From an uncultured Flammeovirgaceae bacterium (lineage in GTDB: Bacteria > Bacteroidota > Bacteroidia > Cytophagales > Cyclobacteriaceae), in assembly GCA_937883755.1 (NCBI GenBank), contig CAKZYA010000002.1, positions 186,001-250,000 of the forward strand: a stretch of 64,000 nt of DNA, written 5' to 3'. The notes under the pieces are model-generated. The model worked only from the letters and a program-made list of their open reading frames with translations, did not search any database and had not been told where the DNA came from. Of this stretch, positions 58,230-64,000 are shown one piece after another (within the stretch, counting starts at the first letter, position 1; each line of letters opens with the position of its first letter). Position numbers and translations under genes: made by a program.

Positions 58230-59717
58230 TTAAACTAACACATCCAGATCATCGCGTAGTAGCGGCATACTCATACAGTGGGTTCCTCCTCTCGCTCGGG
58301 AAAGTTCGCCCGAAGGTAATAAAATCAGCGTGTCTCCAGTCACTACTTCGTCGATAGATTTTCCCTGTTCCACCTGCTCAATAATTTCAGCGGAGCGCAT
58401 TACAGCAAAACCTCGTTTTCGGAATTCTGCCTCGGTCTTAATATTTCGGTCGTAACCAATAATGATCCCTTCCCGCAAGGCTAAAAAGTTACAAGCATCA
58501 GTCCACTGTTCACGCTCACTATAAGGAAACTGGCCTCCGGCACTTGGAATAACCTCACAAGTAGTTGCCCCAAAATCTTGCCTACTGATTTGCTCGAGCA
58601 GATCATCCAGATAATCCATCCGGTTAGTAGTAATACTGTAAGTACCTCCTGCTTGCGCCTGGCGAATAAACTGCACCACTTCTACCTGATGGTTAGGGTC
58701 AATAGCCTGCTTACCTTGAATAGCTCCCGTCACATCGAAGCTATGGCTACGGTTGATCTCTTCTTTAGTAAACGGACTGAAGACAATCCAGGTATCTCGT
58801 TTTACTTGGGTAAAAACCGTATCGATGTGCATATACGCCCGCCGACGGGGAATTTTAACCACCGAAACTTTTTGGATTAAGTTGCGCTGAAAGAGCTTTT
58901 CTACCAGTTGTTCTACCGCTGGTAAAGAAGTGCGCTCGCTCAACCCAACTAACAAGTGTCCCGGACTAATCATCATAACATCTCCCCCCTCAATGGTGAC
59001 TACTTTCTGCTGGGTTTCTTCCTCGCTAGAGATATAGAACAGGTTAGGCTCTTGCAATTCTATCACCTGTTGGGCTAGTTCGTCAGCTTCCTGGCTGGTT
59101 TTTTGTCGTAATAACTCGAAATGAGCGATATACTTGAAAATTAATGCTTCACGATCACGAGCATCTTCATAAGGTTTACTAAGCAAAATATGATCATGGA
59201 CAGTGATTCCAATATCGCGGGTAAATATTAGATTGGGTATCGGCGGAAACAGGATAATTTCTTGCCCATTTTCATCTTTCAAAATGCCAGTAATCAGCAC
59301 TAAAGCTAATTGCTCAGGGCTCATACCCAGCAGTTGCTTCTGGGTTCGCAACCCACATTTTTCTAGAGCGCATACCGAAGGAACTAGCAGATATTTGATG
59401 TCTTCGTACTGAAGAATTCGCACCAGCATTTGTTCTACACTCAACACTTTATCAGATTCAAACCAGTTGTTTTTTACCGCCAATTGGTAGTCGGGATCGT
59501 TGGCTTTACCCTGGATTTTCTCTGGGTCGAGAAAGCATAGTAGTATGCGTAGATACTCACTGTACTCCTGTTGCATCTTTTCTAGATACACTATGTCGTC
59601 GTACAGTAATTGGTCTTTAATACGAGGTACAATCTTACCAATACCGGCATCGGGGCTATGAATAAGCAGTCGTTTCAATCGCCCAACTTCAGACGTAACA
59701 TGAATATCGTGAACCAT
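58230..59717 (-). CDS. Arginine deiminase family protein
   Basis: 495 residues, longer than the common ArcA (about 410). The first 20 residues (HVTSEVGRLKRLLIHSPDAG) match the deiminase opening. PNLIFTRDIGITVHD corresponds to PNLYFTRDP; EGGDVMMISPGHLLVGLSER and HIDTVFTQV carry the substrate and His elements; the nucleophile is C481 in RGGTHCMSMPLLRDD. It converts arginine to citrulline and ammonia. No arcB or arcC is next to it; the downstream partner is a CtlX-like hydrolase. Confidence 0.85.
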   Translation of the reverse strand: MVHDIHVTSEVGRLKRLLIHSPDAGIGKIVPRIKDQLLYDDIVYLEKMQQEYSEYLRILLCFLDPEKIQGKANDPDYQLAVKNNWFESDKVLSVEQMLVRILQYEDIKYLLVPSVCALEKCGLRTQKQLLGMSPEQLALVLITGILKDENGQEIILFPPIPNLIFTRDIGITVHDHILLSKPYEDARDREALIFKYIAHFELLRQKTSQEADELAQQVIELQEPNLFYISSEEETQQKVVTIEGGDVMMISPGHLLVGLSERTSLPAVEQLVEKLFQRNLIQKVSVVKIPRRRAYMHIDTVFTQVKRDTWIVFSPFTKEEINRSHSFDVTGAIQGKQAIDPNHQVEVVQFIRQAQAGGTYSITTNRMDYLDDLLEQISRQDFGATTCEVIPSAGGQFPYSEREQWTDACNFLALREGIIIGYDRNIKTEAEFRKRGFAVMRSAEIIEQVEQGKSIDEVVTGDTLILLPSGELSRARGGTHCMSMPLLRDDLDVLV

Positions 59718-59944
59718 GTTGTTTTATAATTATTAGCTGTAAAGGTAGTAGAAATGGAAATAAGAACGTAGTGCCAATTTCCGTTTTATTATTCTACCTC
59801 ATTTTGGTGTTTACTTACAACAGAACCCATAGTTAGCTTTACCAAATCCATGCTTTTCTTTTCTGGCTTAAGCTTAGGTTACATATCAACTTGATTGGGC
59901 TACTAACGGAAACAACATTAGTTAAACCCTAAACTCCTCACACC

Positions 59945-60787
59945 ATGAAGAATGATCACCAACTCAGTTGTTTAACACTACTCAATATGGTAGTGCTAGC
60001 TCTCGCTATCCTGATAGTAAGTTGCTCGCCAGAAAATGATACCATTACCCCTCAAGAATTATCGAATACCCCCGAAGGAGAGTCCTTACTAGATGTACAG
60101 GCTCCAGTTACCGTCCAAAGTCCAGTAGTCCATCAGAATGATGAAACTACTGATGTACTACCGTTTCCCAGTAAGTCCTCTTCCAGTTTTAGTGCTAGAA
60201 CCGATGGCTACGGAGTAACCGATTACGTAGACTTTGATGATGAGATGGCATTGATGATCATTCCTGATCAGGCCAAGTTCACGTTTGCTTCTGCTCCGTA
60301 TTACATCCAAAAAGTCGGGAACGCTTGGGTTCACGTGAAAGAAAACGATGGTTCAGGATACAATTCAGCATTCACCAGTAATCATAAGCACTATCACCTT
60401 AGTTATGACGGTGAATTTTGTATTACGCCTAACGGAAAGCCTGGAAAAATAATAAATGGAAATTGCGTAGAAATTGCTAATCCGGTGAAAGAACCTCGCT
60501 CTTTAAATACCCACGATGAAGACCAATGGATAAAAATATACGCCTATGACTATAATAGCTCTCAGCGGGTATTTGATCTACTAAGCATCAAAGTTACCGA
60601 TGGGCCTATTCAACTATGGTTTAAAAAAGACGGGGGTGGCTGGTTACGCTGGTCTAGCTTAGGCACTGGTACCTGGAACCTTTCGTCGTATTGCACCGAC
60701 ATTACCCAAGTACTCATTTCAGCTAGTAACGGTACCTATGGTACTGTTGGGTTTGACAATGTAAAAGTAAAGATGCCACACAACTAA
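59945..60787 (+). CDS. Lipoprotein of unknown function
   Basis: 280 residues. Signal peptide with lipobox ILIVSC near residue 27. A low-complexity Ser/Thr/Pro linker (about 28-95) leads to two globular parts: about 96-190, with YYIQKVGNAWVHVKE and a disulfide-ready Cys pair (DGEFCITPNGK, INGNCVEIA), and about 195-280, a beta-rich segment (RVFDLLSIKVTDGPIQLWFK, VGFDNVKVKMPHN) resembling a carbohydrate-binding or PKD-like sandwich. I do not recognise the family. A hairpin follows 37 bp after the stop. Faces the envelope or the outside. Confidence 0.75.
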   Translation: MKNDHQLSCLTLLNMVVLALAILIVSCSPENDTITPQELSNTPEGESLLDVQAPVTVQSPVVHQNDETTDVLPFPSKSSSSFSARTDGYGVTDYVDFDDEMALMIIPDQAKFTFASAPYYIQKVGNAWVHVKENDGSGYNSAFTSNHKHYHLSYDGEFCITPNGKPGKIINGNCVEIANPVKEPRSLNTHDEDQWIKIYAYDYNSSQRVFDLLSIKVTDGPIQLWFKKDGGGWLRWSSLGTGTWNLSSYCTDITQVLISASNGTYGTVGFDNVKVKMPHN

Positions 60788-60823
60788 CGTGCTAGCTGCT
60801 TTACGACTTTTTGAAGATAATAT

Positions 60824-60860
60824 AATCCAGGTGGCCATTTACGGCTATCTGGATTTCTAT
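60824..60860 (+). terminator. Possible terminator after the lipoprotein gene
   Basis: AATCCAG (60824-60830) and CTGGATT (60849-60855) form a 7-bp stem with an inner GCC/GGC pairing. It is followed by TTCTATTTC rather than a clean T-run, so termination is uncertain. Confidence 0.45.
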
Positions 60861-60980
60861 TTCTAGCTATCAATAGTTTTCACTTTCTCTTTCACTCGTA
60901 AAAGTGAGACTATAATCCGTCTTTGTGGGTACTCGGTCTACTTTTCTGGAGTTGTCAGAAAGCGAGATTGACCTGTCATC

Positions 60981-61013
60981 TTGCTTGCTTTGCTTTGGTT
61001 TTTCCTACATTTG
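60981..61013 (+). promoter_or_regulatory. Bacteroidota-type promoter of trpC
   Basis: TACATTTG (61006-61013) matches TAnnTTTG exactly. Two TTG words, at 60981-60983 (22-nt spacer) and 60985-60987 (18-nt spacer), could be the -33 element. Predicted start near 61020, about 115 nt before the trpC ATG. Confidence 0.6.
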
Positions 61014-61135
61014 CCAGACCAAATTAATATTAGAATTGATACTATCCCAGGTTTGAAGTTATATACCAATACAAAAAGAATCAAGAGACAATATTCTACT
61101 CATTATCAATTCTCTCCTATCAACTTTCAATTAGC

Positions 61136-61939
61136 ATGAGCATTTTAGATACTATTGTCACTCGTAAGAAAGAAGAAATAGCCGAACGGAAGAAACAGCT
61201 TCGCCCGGTCGAATTAGAAAAAAGCCCTTTCTTTGATCAAGAGACATACTCATTATCCCAAGCCCTGAGAAATGCTAATCCAGGTATTATTGCTGAATTT
61301 AAACGTAAATCACCTTCCAAAGGTATTATTAACGATCAAGCTGATGTAACTGAAACTACGCAAGGCTATGTACGAGCTGGGGCTGCGGCTCTTTCGGTGC
61401 TTACTGACATTGATTTTTTTGCGGGTAATGATGGAAACCTTTGTGTTGCTCGCGCTCGTAACCAGGTGCCTATTCTGCGTAAGGATTTTACCATTGATGA
61501 ATATCAAGTAATGGAAGCTAAAGCGTTGGGTGCCGATGCCATTTTGCTGATTGCGGCTATTTTACCACCTCCTCGGGTACTGGCTCTGGCGCAGCAGGCT
61601 CATCAACTTGACTTAGAGGTATTGTTGGAAGTGCATAACGAAGAGGAGTTGCGCCAGACGGCTCTCAATGAATCGATCAGCCCGTTTCTGGATGTGGTCG
61701 GGGTGAATAATCGCGACTTGAAAACGTTCAATACGACTATTGAAACCTCTATCCAGTTAGCCAAAATGATGCCTGATAACCTGGTAAGAATCTCCGAAAG
61801 CGGTATCAACGACCCGGCTAACATCCGCACATTAATGGATCACGGTTATCAAGGCTTTTTGATTGGTGAATACTTCATGAAGCAATCCAATCCTTCCGAA
61901 GCCTGTCGTAATTTTATTCAAAAGCTAGAAACTAGCTAG
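61136..61939 (+). CDS. trpC: Indole-3-glycerol phosphate synthase
   Basis: 267 residues, standalone TrpC. ILDTIVTRKKEEIAERKKQL opening; IIAEFKRKSPSKG (catalytic Lys and phosphate loop); ALSVLTDIDFFAG; PILRKDFTIDEYQVMEAKAL; VLLEVHNEEEL; VVGVNNRDLKTF; RISESGI and GFLIGEYFM. It closes the indole ring from CdRP with loss of CO2 and water. It is not fused to trpF. It follows its own promoter and is separated from trpD by about 7 kb of unrelated genes. Confidence 0.96.
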   Translation: MSILDTIVTRKKEEIAERKKQLRPVELEKSPFFDQETYSLSQALRNANPGIIAEFKRKSPSKGIINDQADVTETTQGYVRAGAAALSVLTDIDFFAGNDGNLCVARARNQVPILRKDFTIDEYQVMEAKALGADAILLIAAILPPPRVLALAQQAHQLDLEVLLEVHNEEELRQTALNESISPFLDVVGVNNRDLKTFNTTIETSIQLAKMMPDNLVRISESGINDPANIRTLMDHGYQGFLIGEYFMKQSNPSEACRNFIQKLETS

Positions 61940-61945
61940 GAGAAT

Positions 61946-62515
61946 ATGCAGAACTATATTGACGTAGCGGAGAAGAACGGAGTTACGCTTTACGGCGAAG
62001 GCTCGTGCCAATTTTGCGGGGCAAATACTACTCGTGGAGTTCACGAGTGCGTTGAAATATTTAGCCTGGCTTTCCAATTGATTGATTATTCTAAACCAGA
62101 GAATCATATCTATCGCTTCTTGAGTGTCGATGCCCATACGCTTCAACATCCCGAAATTCACGGACGTTGGAATAATCACTTTCACCTAACTCGACAACAC
62201 CTGATTTTTGAGTATAAAATTGCTTGGAACTACGGTTTATCGCCAAAACTTAGCGACTATTTAAATGCGTATAAAGCTGATAGAAGTGATGAGTTTTTAG
62301 CCCCGCCTAAAGTTTTAGAACGAGGGTCAGTTACTACCACCGATGTTCGCGATAGTGCCAAAACTGAAGCTGAATGCCAGGCGATGATTGAAAAGTGGGG
62401 ACAAGAAGTATATCAGTCTTGGAACCAGTACCATGAGCTAGTTGATAAAATTGCTCAGGGGTTCCCAGACAAGAACAGAAGCCAACTTCCTAAGATAAAA
62501 TTGCTCCTAAAGTAG
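61946..62515 (+). CDS. DUF5946 protein
   Basis: 189 residues. SCQFCGANTTRGVHECVEIF carries a zinc-finger-like CxxC plus H-x-C, and FLSVDAHTLQHPEIHG is the V-D-A-x-x-x-Q-H-P motif of the DUF5946 family. The rest is helical (LTRQHLIFEYKIAWNYGLSP; TEAECQAMIEKWGQEVYQSW). Cytoplasmic; function unknown. Only 6 bp after trpC and 35 bp before trpF in the same direction, so co-transcribed. Confidence 0.8.
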   Translation: MQNYIDVAEKNGVTLYGEGSCQFCGANTTRGVHECVEIFSLAFQLIDYSKPENHIYRFLSVDAHTLQHPEIHGRWNNHFHLTRQHLIFEYKIAWNYGLSPKLSDYLNAYKADRSDEFLAPPKVLERGSVTTTDVRDSAKTEAECQAMIEKWGQEVYQSWNQYHELVDKIAQGFPDKNRSQLPKIKLLLK

Positions 62516-62550
62516 TCACCCAACCCAATATTAATAAATACCCCGACCCC

Positions 62551-63192
62551 ATGAAGCTTAAGATTTGTGGAATGAAATACGGCGATAATCTGCGAGAAGT
62601 GGCTATACTTCAACCAGATTATCTAGGTTTTATCTTCTACAAAAAATCGCCTCGGTACATGGAAAGCAGTCTTAATCCCAACGAGTTAATGACGATTCCC
62701 GAGCGGATTCAGAAAATAGGCGTATTTGTAAATGCTACGAATGAATATATGCTTCAGGAATCCGAACGGTTTGGCTTAGATGGATTACAGCTACACGGCG
62801 ACGAGTCTCCTGAGCAGTGTCAGAAACTAAAAGACGCAGGCTACTTCGTGATAAAAGTATTACAACTAGGCAACGAAAATTTTGATTTCTCTCAGCTAAT
62901 AGCTTACGAAGCTTATGTTGACTACTTTCTGTTTGACACCCAAACCCCCCAATACGGTGGCTCTGGTCACACTTTTGATTGGTCGCAACTTGAGAAATAC
63001 ACTCTCAATACTCCCTTCCTCCTCAGCGGTGGTATTAGTCTAGAAAATTTAGAAGAGGCTCTCAGATTAGATCATCCTCAATTCGCTGGTTTGGACGTAA
63101 ATAGTCGCTTTGAGGTTGAACCAGGACGAAAAGATATTGATCGTTTGCAGAAGTTAGTGAGTAAAATGCGCACCCCAACTTCAAAAAATTAG
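62551..63192 (+). CDS. trpF: Phosphoribosylanthranilate isomerase
   Basis: 213 residues, one TIM barrel. LKICGMKYGDNL at the start contains the catalytic Cys; DYLGFIFYKKSPRYM, QKIGVFVNATNEY, LDGLQLHGDESPE, DYFLFDTQTPQYGGSGHTFD (general-acid Asp) and LLSGGISLEN follow. It isomerises PRA to CdRP, the step before TrpC. Last gene of the trpC block; the next gene is convergent, 24 bp away, so trpB and trpA must be elsewhere. Confidence 0.96.
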   Translation: MKLKICGMKYGDNLREVAILQPDYLGFIFYKKSPRYMESSLNPNELMTIPERIQKIGVFVNATNEYMLQESERFGLDGLQLHGDESPEQCQKLKDAGYFVIKVLQLGNENFDFSQLIAYEAYVDYFLFDTQTPQYGGSGHTFDWSQLEKYTLNTPFLLSGGISLENLEEALRLDHPQFAGLDVNSRFEVEPGRKDIDRLQKLVSKMRTPTSKN

Positions 63193-63216
63193 ATCCACTA
63201 TTCCAAGTTAAGTTTA

Positions 63217-64000
63217 CTATTCGCTCCGCAAGCTCTTCACCGGATTTACAGTAGATGCCTTAATGGTTTGAAAGCTAACAGTTAGTATTGTAATCAATAA
63301 GGCACCTCCGGCGGCAGCCGCGAATACCCACCAATGTAAATCAGTACGATAATCATAGTTTTGTAGCCAATCTCGGGCAAAATAATAAGCCAATGGAATT
63401 GCCACCAGACAGGCTATCAGGATTAAACCCAGAAAATCCTTAGAAAGCAACTGCCACAGATTGGTTACTGAAGCTCCCAGTACTTTACGAATACCGATTT
63501 CTTTGGTTCTTTGTTCAGCTACAAATGAAGCCAGTCCAAACAAGCCCAAGCAACTGATAAAAATAGCCAGAATAGCAAAGAAACCCGATAGCTTACCTAC
63601 CCGTACTTCAGTACTAAATTTTTGAGCATACTGTTCATCGGTAAAGTTGTACTCAAACGGATTGACCGGATCAAACTTTTTATAAACCGATTCAATATCC
63701 GCTAAGGCTTGCTGCGTACTTACATCAGGTTTTAGTTTAATGCTTAGAACGTCAGAGCGATCGTAATCAATAAAGAAAATCATCTGCCTAACCGGGGCGT
63801 AGGGTGACTGGGTAATCATATCTTCCACTACTCCAATAATGGTATAGATTCCGTTCTCGCCCCAATCCATTTGCTCTCCAATGGGATCTTCAAATCCCAT
63901 GTATTCAGCGGCTGCTTCATTGATGACAAAACCCATAGAATCGGTAGCAAAGTCCCGGGAAAAATCCCGTCCTTCCACAATATTCCAGTCAACAGTTTCA
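63217..64000 (-). CDS. MacB/FtsX-type ABC transporter permease, C-terminal part
   Basis: About 261 residues in frame to the window edge; the start codon lies beyond it, since the frame continues upstream without a break (ETVDWNIVEGRDFS). The visible part has the periplasmic MacB-PCD end (GFVINEAAAEYMGFEDPIGE) and then the FtsX domain: LSGFFAILAIFISCLGLFGL, EQRTKEIGIRKVLGASVTNL, and two further helices ending STVNPVKSLRSE. Large permeases of this type are numerous in Cytophagales and move antimicrobial or lipid substrates with an ATPase not seen here. Confidence 0.93.
   Translation of the reverse strand, partial: ETVDWNIVEGRDFSRDFATDSMGFVINEAAAEYMGFEDPIGEQMDWGENGIYTIIGVVEDMITQSPYAPVRQMIFFIDYDRSDVLSIKLKPDVSTQQALADIESVYKKFDPVNPFEYNFTDEQYAQKFSTEVRVGKLSGFFAILAIFISCLGLFGLASFVAEQRTKEIGIRKVLGASVTNLWQLLSKDFLGLILIACLVAIPLAYYFARDWLQNYDYRTDLHWWVFAAAAGGALLITILTVSFQTIKASTVNPVKSLRSE

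Larger units (their letters stand above)
60788..61135. other. Intergenic region upstream of trpC, 348 bp
   Basis: Contains a hairpin just after the lipoprotein gene and the trpC promoter at 60981-61013. The roughly 115-nt leader of trpC has no Trp-codon run and no terminator that I can find, unlike the trpE leader. Confidence 0.6.

Noticed and set aside
60903-61000. Second trp leader before trpC
   Set aside because: No short ORF with repeated TGG codons and no terminator-antiterminator pair lie between the promoter and trpC.

Overview
The window looks like chromosome of a free-living, gliding member of the Bacteroidota, most likely order Cytophagales. Reasons: a GldH gliding lipoprotein next to a RicT/PSP1 protein; two type IX secretion cargo proteins (one type A tail, one CHU_C/type B tail); DUF4199, BatA-like and TonB-receptor genes; an N-terminally tailed Lys/Ala-rich histone-H1-like protein; and several promoters of the Bacteroidota form TTTG-N19-21-TAnnTTTG. 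No rRNA, tRNA, CRISPR array, phage, complete insertion sequence or defence island was recognised. The order-level placement is inference.

Layout. 1-6.4 kb: OmpA-type envelope protein, a coupled DUF1611/enolase-superfamily epimerase pair (candidate D-glutamate or dipeptide metabolism, dgcN-dgcA-like), TPR protein, secreted amidohydrolase, H1-like DNA-binding protein. 6.9-16 kb: SLC45-like sugar transporter, a hydantoinase A/B fusion, gldH-ricT, purD. 16-30 kb: secreted and surface proteins (T9SS cargo, metzincin protease, alpha-amylase-family enzyme, PL8 polysaccharide lyase, Cache-HAMP-GAF sensor) and a serine-hydrolase remnant. 30-39 kb: TSUP permease, BtuB-like receptor, glycerate kinase, universal stress protein, class V aminotransferase, DUF1963 protein, RmlC-like epimerase. 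39.5-46.7 kb: a compact minus-strand cluster kdsC-BatA-like, then degenerate dihydroorotase-DUF4199-DUF4199-GT2-GT2, probably envelope related. 46.9-50 kb: membrane-anchored LytTR regulator, PDZ-hydrolase, SPOR-like protein.

The most informative region is 50.0-63.2 kb. A Bacteroidota-type promoter drives a short leader peptide with three consecutive Trp codons, followed by competing RNA hairpins and an intrinsic terminator, then trpE. This is a complete-looking tryptophan attenuator. The operon is interrupted by non-trp genes: a four-helix-bundle (S23/IVS family) gene between trpE and trpG, an ABM-fold protein between trpG and trpD, and aat (Leu/Phe-tRNA protein transferase) coupled to trpD by a TAATG overlap. 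trpC and trpF lie about 7 kb further on behind their own promoter, separated by a DUF5946 gene; trpB and trpA are not in the window. Between the two trp blocks lie a multi-PAS histidine kinase, an arginine deiminase plus a CtlX-like amidinotransferase-fold hydrolase, and an unknown lipoprotein.

Several families of small intergenic repeats are visible: a 7-bp tandem array, paired 7-bp hairpins, TTGGGT-type inverted repeats, and an AT-rich repeat that occurs both at 31.4 kb and across the trpE stop codon.
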